This document shows positions 35,475 to 45,000 of a stretch of 64,000 nucleotides of DNA, in pieces (within the stretch, counting starts at the first letter, position 1; every line of letters starts with the position of its first letter). Source of the stretch: Sphingomonas sp. AOB5 (GTDB taxonomy: Bacteria; Pseudomonadota; Alphaproteobacteria; Sphingomonadales; Sphingomonadaceae); NCBI RefSeq assembly GCF_029433115.1, contig NZ_JARNTV010000021.1:1-64000 (forward strand), given 5' to 3'. The notes under the pieces were generated by a model. The model had not been told where the DNA came from and did no database searches. It was given only the letters and a program-made list of their open reading frames with translations. Made by a program: the position numbers and the translations under genes.

Positions 35475-37983
35475 TCACTACGGCTCGGCATTCGTCTCAA
35501 ATGGCAACGGGGCTCCACAGCCCCGCGCTACGCCGACTCCGACACAGGCATCTTCCGGAACCGGGCTGTCGATCGACAAGCCCCGAACCGAAAGCCCCCA
35601 GGCCTCCCCGCCTCCCGACAGCAAGCCGGATTCGGGCGACATTTCCGGAGGTCTGAACTCGCGCGAAACCACGCGAATGCTGCTTATTTTCGCGGATACC
35701 GCCGAACGAAGCGGCGATTCGGCGGGGTCGACAAAGACCCGCCGCCAGCTGTTCGACGACCGGCTCGCGCAGTTGAAGGCAACACCCAAGGATACCCCGG
35801 AATACATCACCTTGCTGCGTGACGTCTCCGAAGCAGGCTATTTCCTCATCTGGGGCCTCTATGACGACTACAAGTTCGACGATGCCAGAGGCATCATAAC
35901 GGAAATCAACAACTTGCTTGCGCCTTATCGCAAGCAGAAGCCCCCGCCCGCGCTGGTATTGCCTCTCACCAGAATGCTGTGGGTGGAATACAGCATCCTC
36001 ATCGAGAACGATCCGGCTGCGGACAAGCGGGTCCTGTCGGAAATCCTCGCCCTCACCGTCGATCCGGACGCCTATCCGGACGACTATCTCTTCGTCGCAA
36101 ACCGCCGTTACGGCGCATTATGGTCGATGCCCGGCGAGACGCGCGCGAAATCGCGCCAGTCAGCCTGTGCGCTCGCCGCGGAAATGGACCGGGTGATTTC
36201 CGACGAGGACAGCATCCTCCGGCTCATGAAGTGCGATGTCGAGGCTGCGACGACTGCGCAGAACGCAAAAACGTTTCCGGCCGCCTTCGCCGCGCTCGAG
36301 CGCGCCCGGCAAAAGGGCCGCCAGTTTCTGAAGGAAGAGCCGGATTCGACGGTGATCCAGATGATGATGGTGAGCATCGAACTGACCGCTTACGATATCG
36401 AGTCCGGGCGAAAGCGGAAGGCGGAGGCTGCAAATTACCAGCTCACCGCCGCGAACCTGTTCATCGCTGCGATCGATGGTCGCGCCTATCCGCAAACCTA
36501 CCGGACCGAGATCAGCGATACCTATGACCGGTTCAACGATCTCGAATTCGCGGATCTGCCGCAATATACGACCGCGGAAGCGCGGACCGAAGCCTCGCTG
36601 AAACTGTTCCAGCGTATCGGTACGGCAATCGAGCGCAGCAGGCAGGTCTTTCCGCTTTCGCCGAGCTACGCCCTGGTCGCCGCCGACGCCTGGGTCCGCG
36701 TGGCCAAGATCCAGCGCGAGCGAAAGGATCTGCCCGCCGCAGACAAGAGCAGCGAGCTTGCGGTGACCGCGATCGCCGGCGGACGTCTGGTTTCGGCGCA
36801 TCGCAACTATTCGGAACTGCCCACGACCGAATGCGAAGCCTATGCCGTCCGCATCCGCGTCCTGATCGAACTGGACCGGACCGACGCAGCGATCACTACC
36901 AATAACGAGCTTCAGAAGTGGTGCGGCCCATGGATTCAGCGCTATCCTTGGGACTTCTACATGCGGCAGCATTGGGTCAGTTCCGCGAACCGGCTCGGCA
37001 TCCATCTGCACCGCAAGCGCCGCTATGCCGAAGCCATTCCGTTGCTTGAACTCGCGTCCAACTGGGGGACCGAAGAGAGCAGCTTCTATCTCGCCGACAT
37101 CTACCGCAACGGCCGCGGGGTTCCCGCCGATGGCGAGCGCGCTTCCTACTACACGACCCTCGGCAGCCGGCAGGGGATGAAGCGCTTCACGGTGCCCACC
37201 GACTTCGCCGGCACCAAATTCCCGTTCCATGTCTATGTCCTGCACTATCCCGGGCCGCTGTGCCCGGTCCAGAAGGAGCCGCTGCCGCCGGAGCTGAAAT
37301 GCGCCGGATTCACGGGAATCGACGATCAGGTCGAATGGGTGAAACAGGCGCGGGGCGGCCATGTGCCAGACGACGTCACCACCTCGTTCCAGAAGCTCGA
37401 AAAGATCGCGCGCGACAACAACGTGTCGTTCCCGGAACTGGCGGTCTATGCGCTCGGGCTGGCTCAGAATGAGGACGCCGAGAACGCGAAGAAGAAGGCG
37501 ATATCAGGAAAGAACACGACCAAACCGGCACCGCCTCGTCAGATCGCGGCGAAGCCGAAGGCGGCCGCACCGCCCCCGCCGCCCCGGGCACGCGTCGCAC
37601 CGGTATCGCTGAACTCGAGGTTCTTCTACCACGTCCGGGGCGCGCCGCGTGCCCGCTGGATCGAAGCCACCGTGGTTCCGTACCGTCCCGGCGAGATGTG
37701 CTTCTCGTGGGTCATCAGCGTGGCCCCGCAAAAGGGCGACTTCGAATTCTTCGAGGAATTCCGCCTGCCGTCCCCGCCCAAGGATCTGCCCGAGCCTTCG
37801 GAAAGGATCTCAGTGCTGGAAGGGCGTCAGATGGTGCGCACGCGGCTGTCCGATCATATCCGCGACGGCGAGATCAGCAGCGGCTGGTGCATCGGCGAGG
37901 GCGACCCGATGGGCACGCACACGATCCAGGTCTGGTATGGCAAGGAATCGCTCGCCAAGTTCGAATTCGACCTGGTGGAGTAG
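35425..37983 (+). CDS. Large exported helical-repeat protein with Sel1-like motif, third gene of the TIR-nSTAND operon
   Basis: This 852-residue protein overlaps the NTPase gene by 50 nt, with GGGGGG before its ATG. It has a signal peptide or anchor (NQLAVLFIATLLGLTSHYGS), a proline/serine-rich linker, then a long alpha-helical region of TPR-like repeats. A Sel1-like unit lies at about 549-585 (SSFYLADIYRNGRGVPADGE, then RASYYTTLGSR). A second linker rich in P, A and K (about 697-723) leads to a beta-rich C-terminal domain of about 125 residues, ending TIQVWYGKESLAKFEFDLVE. Six or more cysteines in the exported part could form disulfides. No enzymatic motif is seen. A periplasmic sensor or scaffold coupled to the membrane NTPase is inferred from gene overlap. 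Confidence 0.85.
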   Translation: MNQLAVLFIATLLGLTSHYGSAFVSNGNGAPQPRATPTPTQASSGTGLSIDKPRTESPQASPPPDSKPDSGDISGGLNSRETTRMLLIFADTAERSGDSAGSTKTRRQLFDDRLAQLKATPKDTPEYITLLRDVSEAGYFLIWGLYDDYKFDDARGIITEINNLLAPYRKQKPPPALVLPLTRMLWVEYSILIENDPAADKRVLSEILALTVDPDAYPDDYLFVANRRYGALWSMPGETRAKSRQSACALAAEMDRVISDEDSILRLMKCDVEAATTAQNAKTFPAAFAALERARQKGRQFLKEEPDSTVIQMMMVSIELTAYDIESGRKRKAEAANYQLTAANLFIAAIDGRAYPQTYRTEISDTYDRFNDLEFADLPQYTTAEARTEASLKLFQRIGTAIERSRQVFPLSPSYALVAADAWVRVAKIQRERKDLPAADKSSELAVTAIAGGRLVSAHRNYSELPTTECEAYAVRIRVLIELDRTDAAITTNNELQKWCGPWIQRYPWDFYMRQHWVSSANRLGIHLHRKRRYAEAIPLLELASNWGTEESSFYLADIYRNGRGVPADGERASYYTTLGSRQGMKRFTVPTDFAGTKFPFHVYVLHYPGPLCPVQKEPLPPELKCAGFTGIDDQVEWVKQARGGHVPDDVTTSFQKLEKIARDNNVSFPELAVYALGLAQNEDAENAKKKAISGKNTTKPAPPRQIAAKPKAAAPPPPPRARVAPVSLNSRFFYHVRGAPRARWIEATVVPYRPGEMCFSWVISVAPQKGDFEFFEEFRLPSPPKDLPEPSERISVLEGRQMVRTRLSDHIRDGEISSGWCIGEGDPMGTHTIQVWYGKESLAKFEFDLVE

Positions 37984-38122
37984 GCGCTCATGCGGCGGCG
38001 CGGTCGGGAACGTCCCTGCCGCGCCGTCCGGCGGCGGTAGTCCGTAGTAACCGGGAGACCATGGCGGAGAGGGAGCCATCGAAATGGCTGAAATCCGTGC
38101 CTTTTCGTACCTTTTCCGAAGT

Positions 38123-38214
38123 GTGCCAATGGCACGGTAATTCAAACGAGATGCGTTGGCACAATTTGCCACGGCCGCCGAACTTTTCGCTTTCACAGTT
38201 GTCACAGTGTGCCA
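38123..38214. repeat. Cluster of TGGCAC / GTGCCA elements
   Basis: GTGCCA-A-TGGCAC is a perfect palindrome at 38123-38135. TGGCAC recurs at 38157-38162, TTGCCAC at 38066+100 (38166-38172), and GTGCCA at 38209-38214. The spacing of 30-50 nt suggests several binding sites for one dimeric protein, for example a repressor or a replication initiator of the adjoining mobile DNA. Confidence 0.45.
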
Positions 38215-38237
38215 GTCGAGGCTCGGTCGAGCATGAT

Positions 38238-38277
38238 ATGCCGCCAAGCGGCCGGCGGCATTATATCCGTTCGGATA
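38238..38277. repeat. Two adjacent palindromes
   Basis: ATGCCGCC / GGCGGCAT (38238-38245 and 38254-38261, loop of 8) is followed 2 nt later by TATCCG-TT-CGGATA (38264-38277). Both are perfect. They lie upstream of the phage-like genes; terminator or operator roles are possible. Confidence 0.4.
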
Positions 38278-38742
38278 GCCGCAGCGGCCCTGCATCGGAT
38301 CAGACCGGTCCCCCTGGGGAAGGGGCCTCGGAAAAAACCAATCCATACAATGGCTTAAATTAGGTTGCACTACTGGGAGACCGTCAAGTCTCCTTAAGGA
38401 TACCGTTACGGTTCACCCTAAGGTTTTATCTGTTGGGTATGTCTTCCGTAGGGATATCGTGAAGTGTCCTTTGAGCGTCTTCACGAAACTAGCGGGTTCA
38501 ATTCGATCTCCTGTCATGTGAACTCCGGCCCATGGGCATTGCGACAATTCGCCTTAAGTCACCGGTGACGGAGTGCCCGCGTCATATTGAGTTGCACCCT
38601 ATGGAGATAGAAGCCCGGCCCATACCCCCCGATGGCGGGCATTGCGGCTTCTCAATTCCGTCACCATCCCAGACGGCTTCGAGTCAACATTGCCATGTTG
38701 GCGAGGTCCGGGTTGGGAAAGGGGGCGGTCATAGGAGACCCC

Positions 38743-39006
38743 ATGTCAATTGCCATTTATGAGCCGAGCAGTTCGGTAAGTCGCGGCCGCCTCCGCCGCC
38801 GCCTGAAGTCGGCTCCCGCGAAAACAAATCGTCTCGGGATCACCGGCGTTCTGTTGCAGCCCTCCGGGCGGTATCGAGCACGCCTAACTATCAACGGGCG
38901 TATCTACAGCCTCGGAAGCTACGCGACCGCCGAACAAGCGTCGGATGCGCGCAAGCTGGCCCAGAAGGCCCTCAAAGGCCCTCTCGCGTTTCTGATCGCG
39001 AACTGA
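38743..39006 (+). CDS. Small AP2-like DNA-binding protein (phage type)
   Basis: This 87-residue protein has a basic N-terminus (SRGRLRRRLKSAPAKTNR) and then a compact AP2/ERF-like domain: GITGVLLQPSGRYRARLTIN, GRIYSLGSYATAEQASDARK. This is the strand-strand-strand-helix pattern of AP2 domains that phages and mobile elements carry, often attached to homing endonucleases. No nuclease part is present. The ATG at 38743 was chosen because AGGAGA lies 5 nt before it; an open frame further upstream lacks a site. The next gene starts directly after its stop (TGAATG). A DNA-binding regulator of the phage-derived region is inferred. Confidence 0.75.
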   Translation: MSIAIYEPSSSVSRGRLRRRLKSAPAKTNRLGITGVLLQPSGRYRARLTINGRIYSLGSYATAEQASDARKLAQKALKGPLAFLIAN

Positions 39007-39759
39007 ATGAGGCCCAGCCAAACGAAATTCACGCCGATGTACAGCCACGACGACAGGCATGTCGCTGTGCGGCTGTTTGAGACCGCGGCAACGGGGTCTC
39101 AGCTAGATCCGGATGAAATCAACCGTGCGGTCGCTGCCGGATCAATTGAGGTGCGCAACGCTGCTGATTATTTCGGCGTCAAGCACTGGCCCGTTGTCCC
39201 CGACGATCTAGCGCTCCCTGGCCGCCCAATCCGCGAGCTACCAGTTATCATCGCCCGCTATGCTGACGGACAATCGTGGCTTACCGAGGTGCTGCAAGAG
39301 ATCATGGCCTTCGCCGCTGCCGGCCGCTTGGGAACCGGTAAGTATCGACTGGAAGCCCTGTCCGCCGCCTTGCGCGACTTGAGAGCGATCCGCGATGGTA
39401 TGCGCCGCATACGTTCAAAAGCCGGAAGGGCTGGCCGCGCCATGATCCGGCGATACACGGGCTTTCGAAATCAACCCGCACACCCCCAATTTTCGGCTTT
39501 CGAAATAACGCAGATGGCTGCGCCCCTCGTCTCGCGATGGGCGGTCGAGGTCGCCGCTCGCCCAGATGAGAGCCCGTCGGCTATCGCTCGTGAACTCTTG
39601 GTCAGCAGTAGATTGATCCTTGATATCGAGTATCTCGAAGCCTCCGATACCGCCCCGGCGCCCCACATTCAGTTGCTCAGTCAAGACGCGAGAGATCGCT
39701 TAGCGGCGCTCACTCCCCGACGCGCCATTCGCGTGCAGGACGTCCTCGACGGCCGATGA
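39007..39759 (+). CDS. Phage protein of unknown function (possible T7 gp14-position internal virion protein)
   Basis: The 250-residue product has no family I recognise. It is charged and mostly helical: EINRAVAAGSIEVRNAADYF, then WLTEVLQEIMAFAAAGRLGT, a basic stretch DLRAIRDGMRRIRSKAGRAG, and a C-terminal domain with SAIARELLVSSRLILDIEYL. It is followed at 47 nt by the M23-containing gene and then by a 1284-residue gene. The three sizes (250, 740, 1284) parallel those of the T7 ejection proteins gp14, gp15 and gp16 (196, 747, 1318). No transmembrane segment typical of gp14 is obvious, so this position-based idea is weak. Alternatively it could be an unrelated early gene. Confidence 0.6.
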   Translation: MRPSQTKFTPMYSHDDRHVAVRLFETAATGSQLDPDEINRAVAAGSIEVRNAADYFGVKHWPVVPDDLALPGRPIRELPVIIARYADGQSWLTEVLQEIMAFAAAGRLGTGKYRLEALSAALRDLRAIRDGMRRIRSKAGRAGRAMIRRYTGFRNQPAHPQFSAFEITQMAAPLVSRWAVEVAARPDESPSAIARELLVSSRLILDIEYLEASDTAPAPHIQLLSQDARDRLAALTPRRAIRVQDVLDGR

Positions 39760-39806
39760 GCGCGCCCTACGCCCAAGCCAAGAAACCAGCCAAGTAAGGA
39801 GCCGCG

Positions 39807-42029
39807 ATGGCGAACCTAGCGAAGGTCATTACGCCCTCCGACGCTCGCCGTCGCGGCACCAATAATCGAGACTACACGCTCCCGGCACGGCGCAACACTG
39901 ACGCCCCGAACCTCGAGGTTAATGCGCCGATCCGCCGCCCTAGCGGAGACGCAGCGGAGGAGCTGAGGAAAACTCTAGGTCTCGTTGCGGATGCCGCCGG
40001 TTCTCTTGCCAGCAATGAGATGATCCGTCGCGAACAACGCGACGAAGGCGATGCTATCTATGATGCGGCCATCAACAACCCTGACGATGAACGCTTCAGG
40101 AACTCTCGGGCCTATCGGCGCGCCTACGTCATCGAAGGCGCCAAGCGCCAAGCGTTTCAGATCGATCTTGAAGTCGTCGAGGCGGTCCAGAACCGCCTCG
40201 CGGATGAAGACAATCCGGCTACGTTGGGTGACATTGAGCGGATCGTTGAGAGCCGATTTGCGGCCTTCGGGACTGACCCGGAGACCGGTAAGATCCGCAA
40301 CTTCGGAGATCCTGACGCCGCCCGTGCGGTCGCTCAGCAGCTAACCACGACCCGACAGAAGGTTATGGGCGTCGCGTATGATGTGATCCGTGATCGCACC
40401 AATGAGCGCACACTCAACATGATCGCAGGTAACGCGATCAGCGAACTGCTCCAGGGTCCGCCCGCTTCCCTCGAGGGGGCGCCGCCAACTCTGGGGACGT
40501 GGATGTCTGCCGGCCGTGTCGCGTCGCTTACCGCGACATCGATTGGCAAGCCGACCGGAGAAGCAACGGTAACCCCAACGGTTTCCGTGCCGGCTCCTAC
40601 GGGGCGATTGCCGGTCTCCGGGAGGACGACTTCTGGTTTTGGTCACCGAGCGCCGCCAATTGCTGGCGCTTCTGCCAATCATCGAGGCATGGACATCGCC
40701 GCCGGTCTCGGCTCGCCGGTCGAGGCGCCGGCCTATGCGCGGGTTGTTAAGACCGGCCGCGACAAGTCTTCCGGCAACTACGTCGTCCTTAGCCATGGCA
40801 AAGATGCGAACGGTCGAGAGATCCGTTCCAGCTACGCGCATTTAGGCTCGTACTCCGTGAAGGAGGGGGACGTCGTTCAGCCCGGCGACAATTTCGCCAA
40901 GGTCGGTCAAACCGGCCGAACCTCAGGTCCGCACCTCCATTACTCGGTCAGCGTGGGCGACGAGAAGGTCAACCCGGAAGGGTTTGATTTCAGCAAGGCG
41001 TCAGGCGTTGACCCGCAGGACACCAAGACGGTCCCGCTGTCACCGGCAGGCGACCCACGCGCCTTCGGTTCGGTTGAGCCTCCGGTCTCATTTGAGACGC
41101 TTATGGAGCGGGTGCCTAATTCAATTCCACGCGAGCAAGCGAAGAAGTATTTGCTTCAGACCTTCTTGACCGCAGCGGACGCGCAGAATCGGCCAGAGTG
41201 GCTAGAGGCTCTTTGGCGTTCAGAACGCCCGGACGGCACCCCGTCGTTTAACCCTGACGAGATCAAACAGATTCGCCAAGCGAGCGACGCGATCCGGGAC
41301 CGAATGCGGGTCGAGGAGAAGCGAAAGCGTAACGACCGCTATGAGGCCAATGAGGAAATCCTCATGTCCTCGATGGCTCAAGGTCAGGTCCCGACTCAAG
41401 CCACCATCCGTCAATGGGAGTCCGAGGATCGGATTTCTGGGCGGTTCGCGTCTGCTCTTCTGGACCACATCGATGCCGATCAGAGGCGCGATGACGCCGA
41501 AGCCCGAGCGGCGCAGCGGGAAGCTGACCGCGACGACAAAGACCGCCAACGTGAAACGGACAATGACCTTGACGTTGAATGGGCGAGTGAAGCTGAACTT
41601 CGGCGATCAGGCGTTCTCACAACCGCCACTCTCGAAGAAGACCAACGGCGTCTAGACTCAGGTGAGTTGGGAACAGGGAAGCGCGCCATTGCCCGTTACC
41701 GTATGCTGCGCGCCGCCGCCCGGCAGGGCGAACAGGAGCTTCTCCGCAATCCTGAGGTCGCGGTATATGCTGAACGGATTACACGGGAATTCAAACCCCT
41801 CGTAGGGTCAAGCCGGGTTGCGCAGTCTTTGGGCGGCGGAACGCTTGGCATCGATTACTCGAAGCCGATTATCGCCGACTATAGGCGCCGCGTTCGGGCA
41901 GGCGAAACACCCTCTGAAGCGTATGAAGCCGCTAAGGCGGCATACGGCCCTAAGCCTGGTGCCAAGCCGGCAGCCGACCCCCGACGCGCTCGCCGTGAGG
42001 AACTCTTACGGAAACGTGACGGACGCTGA
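39807..42029 (+). CDS. Phage internal virion protein with M23 (LytM) peptidase domain
   Basis: The 740-residue product (AAGGAG 9 nt before ATG) has an N-terminal helical region (about 1-220), then an embedded M23 metallopeptidase domain at about 270-395: TSGFGHR, NHRGMDIAAGLGSPVEAPA, YVVLSHGKDANGREIRSSYA, GDNFAKVGQTGRTSGPHLHY. The zinc ligands of LytM domains are seen as H and D in NHRGMD and the first H of HLHY. The long C-terminal helical part is rich in E, R, D and Q. Internal proteins of this size in podoviruses open the cell wall during DNA ejection. It precedes the 1284-residue gene by 21 nt. Peptidoglycan cleavage at entry is inferred. Confidence 0.8.
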   Translation: MANLAKVITPSDARRRGTNNRDYTLPARRNTDAPNLEVNAPIRRPSGDAAEELRKTLGLVADAAGSLASNEMIRREQRDEGDAIYDAAINNPDDERFRNSRAYRRAYVIEGAKRQAFQIDLEVVEAVQNRLADEDNPATLGDIERIVESRFAAFGTDPETGKIRNFGDPDAARAVAQQLTTTRQKVMGVAYDVIRDRTNERTLNMIAGNAISELLQGPPASLEGAPPTLGTWMSAGRVASLTATSIGKPTGEATVTPTVSVPAPTGRLPVSGRTTSGFGHRAPPIAGASANHRGMDIAAGLGSPVEAPAYARVVKTGRDKSSGNYVVLSHGKDANGREIRSSYAHLGSYSVKEGDVVQPGDNFAKVGQTGRTSGPHLHYSVSVGDEKVNPEGFDFSKASGVDPQDTKTVPLSPAGDPRAFGSVEPPVSFETLMERVPNSIPREQAKKYLLQTFLTAADAQNRPEWLEALWRSERPDGTPSFNPDEIKQIRQASDAIRDRMRVEEKRKRNDRYEANEEILMSSMAQGQVPTQATIRQWESEDRISGRFASALLDHIDADQRRDDAEARAAQREADRDDKDRQRETDNDLDVEWASEAELRRSGVLTTATLEEDQRRLDSGELGTGKRAIARYRMLRAAARQGEQELLRNPEVAVYAERITREFKPLVGSSRVAQSLGGGTLGIDYSKPIIADYRRRVRAGETPSEAYEAAKAAYGPKPGAKPAADPRRARREELLRKRDGR

Positions 42030-42050
42030 CGTCCACCACAAGGAGACTTG

Positions 42051-45000
42051 ATGCCTCTCACTCCCGCAGAGGAGGAAGAGCTCCGCCGGTTGAACCGGGA
42101 GCTCGCGGATGAGGATGACGCGCTCGCTGGCGGAAAGGCCTTGGACTCTATGTCCGAGGCTAGACCGCCAGAGCCGCCGCCTGAACGTCCTTTCTCTATA
42201 TATCGCGCTACCGTAGGCGGTCTTCGTGACGCGGCTCAGGGTTTGCTCGACACCTCCCGAGACTACAGTCATTGGTTTCGAGATCTCTACACCCCCTGGG
42301 TGGGGGACACCGCGGCAGGTTGGTTGTCGGGAGACAACCTACTCCCATCAATTGGGCGGGTTATTGATCCGACGATCACCGACCGCGAGGGCATTCAACT
42401 CCCGCAACTGGAAGGCTCAGAGAATGCCGGCATGGCCGAGCGCTTCACGCGCGGCGTGGTGTCTTTCGCTGTCCCCTACGTTAGTTGGGCGAAAGCTGTC
42501 GGTGTGGTCCGCTCAGCCTCATGGCTGGGGCGAATTGGTCGAGGCCTGCTTGCCGGCTCCGCCGTGGACTTCACACAAGTCGACCCGGTTTCTGGGAACG
42601 TAGCGAACGCGCTTCGAGACGGCTTCGGTCTGGAGTCCCGAATGCTGGACGCACTGGCGTCCGAAGAGGACGACGGCGCGCTCGAGCAACGGACACGTGC
42701 CGCGATTGCCGGCGCGCCCCTTGGTCTCGTCGCCGATGGCGTGATGGAGCTCGGAGTCCGTGGTGTCCGCGCCTATCGAGCGTGGAAAGGGACCTCCGAA
42801 GAAGCGGCAGGGATCGTCGACAGTCTTCGCGCCGACATCGGTCTCAATCCGAACGCTCGCTCCATGGATGACGCTGTGTCTCCTGAAGCGACCGCCAAGG
42901 CCGCGGATGCGGCCGACACGGCGACGGCCTCAGGAGGCCGGAAGGGTGAGAGCGCTGCCGCCCCGAAAGGGCGCGGCCGGGCTAAGCAACCCCCGCCTGA
43001 AGACTTCGACGACGTCCTCGAGTATCTCAAACGAGCCGCCGGGGACCCGCAAGTCGCCGAAGCGGATGCCGCCAAGTTCGCTCGGAACCTCCTCTACGGT
43101 GACCCTGAGAACGCCTTGGCGAAGATCGGGATCGATCCGGTCAAGCTCGACTATAGCAAGTTCGACAACCCCGAGATGCTCGGCCGTTTCCAGGTCGGCA
43201 TGGCGGAGCTGTACGAAACCTATGCCCGCGGCCTCGGACGCTCGAACCTTCGCGTCACCGAAGCCTCCACGGCGTCTGCCGCGAGAGCATTCGCGACTAC
43301 CGCAGATGTCCTGAAGGAACTCCACGGCTCCACCTCGAACCTTGCGGAGCGCCTTATGGGTGCCCGTATGTTCGTCGGATCACATGCCCACAAGCTGATC
43401 GCGCAAGCCGATGAGGCGATAGCCGAGATCAACGCAGGGGGTGCCGGGACCAAGTGGATCGAGTTCCTGGAGAGCTTCCACCGTCACGCCTATTTCCTCG
43501 GCGCCGTTCGCGGCGCCGGTTCGGAGGTGGGCCGTGCGTTAAGGTCGCTCCAGAGCATCGCGAAGGTCAGCAAGGCCAAGGCCGCACAGTCCGTCGAGAA
43601 GGCTCTGGACGGTGAGGTCGTGGACAGCGGAGCCTCTATCGGGGTGAACCGTGTTGCCGCGGACGCGTCCGACTATGCCGCAAGGCTGACGACGGATGCT
43701 GACAAGCTCCTCGCTTTGGCGGAGTTGAAGCGCCTTCAAGGCGACGTTGGGGAACTCTCGCGGCATGTTCGTCGGGAGAACAACAGCGTCCTCCGGCGCA
43801 TTGACTCCGCGCTCAAGGAAACCGTCGGGAACCTCTTCTCGCCCGCCACGGCGGTCTACAATATCGCCTCGGGCGGCGTGATGCTGGGGAGCCGCGTGCT
43901 CACCCGTTCCATGTCCTCCCTCGCTCGTCTCGCCCTGGTTCCCTTTGGTGGCCGTGAAGCGGGCGTGGCGGCTCGAATGGCGTTCATCGATACGTGGGCA
44001 TACACCCACGGCATCGTCTCCGGCTTCGGGGAAGCCTCCAGCAACATGCTGAAGGTCCTCGAGAAAGAGGGAGCGGCGGAGGTCTCGCTCAACGCGGACA
44101 GCTTGGGTCTTCGGACCCTCGCCACGCGAGCAGCGGGAAGATCGGCGAAGGCATCCGATGAGCTCGGACAAGTCACTTTCGAGCGCGCCGACGTGAAGAA
44201 CTATCGGAGCTTCGCAATTACCGCGAGCGAGCGCGCAAGGCTAACAGAGTTGAGCCGAAGCCTGCCCGGCCCGAAGTTCTTTCAGGAAGGCTTGGCGGCT
44301 CTATCAAGGGTCGCCGCGGTTAACACCAACGTTCTCGGCTCGCTATCGCGAATGGGAACGACGCTGTTCATCAACATGCCTGACGAGTTCATCGGGACCC
44401 TCGCGGCCCGAGCCGGCGCCTATTCACATGCGGTACGGACCGCGGCGAACGAGGCGGCTGAGCTCGGTCTAGAGGGGAAGGACCTTAGCGCTTACCTGAA
44501 GGCACGCGCGGTTCAGCTCGCCGAGCATCCCCCCGGCTGGCATCCTGATGGGTATGACGCCGGTGTGCGTGAGGCGATGGGCAACGTCGGCGAACGTGAA
44601 GCTCGTGAAGTCCTCTTCCAAGACGACCTCGAGCTGACGGCCGACGTTTCGCGGTTCCTCACCAGCATCCCTCTGATGCACATGGTGGTCCCCTTCGTGA
44701 AGACACCGCTGCGCATCTTGGAGCGAACTGCCATCGATTATACGCCACTTGGTCTGGTGAAAGACCGCGTACGCAAAGCGATCATCGCGGGTGGCCCGGA
44801 GCGTGATGAAGCTCTCGCACGATTGTCGTTGGGCATTCTTGCGGTCTCTACCGCCTACGCTCTCGCGGATGACCGACAGATCGTCGGTAACGACGGCGGC
44901 TACACAAGCTCGGCCCGTATGGGCCGCCCAAGCTACTCGTTGAAGGTCGGTGACGACGTCTACGAGTTCAGCCGGATTGACCCGCTCGGCACTTTGCTGG

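Larger units (their letters stand above)
37984..38742. other. 759-nt AT-richer junction between the TIR operon and the phage region
   Basis: No convincing gene is seen. The stretch holds a cluster of TGGCAC/GTGCCA half-sites (38123-38214, listed separately), two adjacent palindromes (38238-38277) and a base composition that shifts away from the chromosome after about 38.1 kb. Two segments share GTTGCAC-N5-GGAGA (38364-38380 and 38591-38607), which could be phage promoters upstream of the AP2-like gene. The left boundary of the phage-derived region must lie here, but no flanking direct repeat was found. Confidence 0.5.

Noticed and set aside
38532..38762. 76-codon open frame before the AP2-like gene
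   Set aside because: No ribosome-binding site, odd composition (P, H, C) and overlap with the AP2 gene start, which has a good site.
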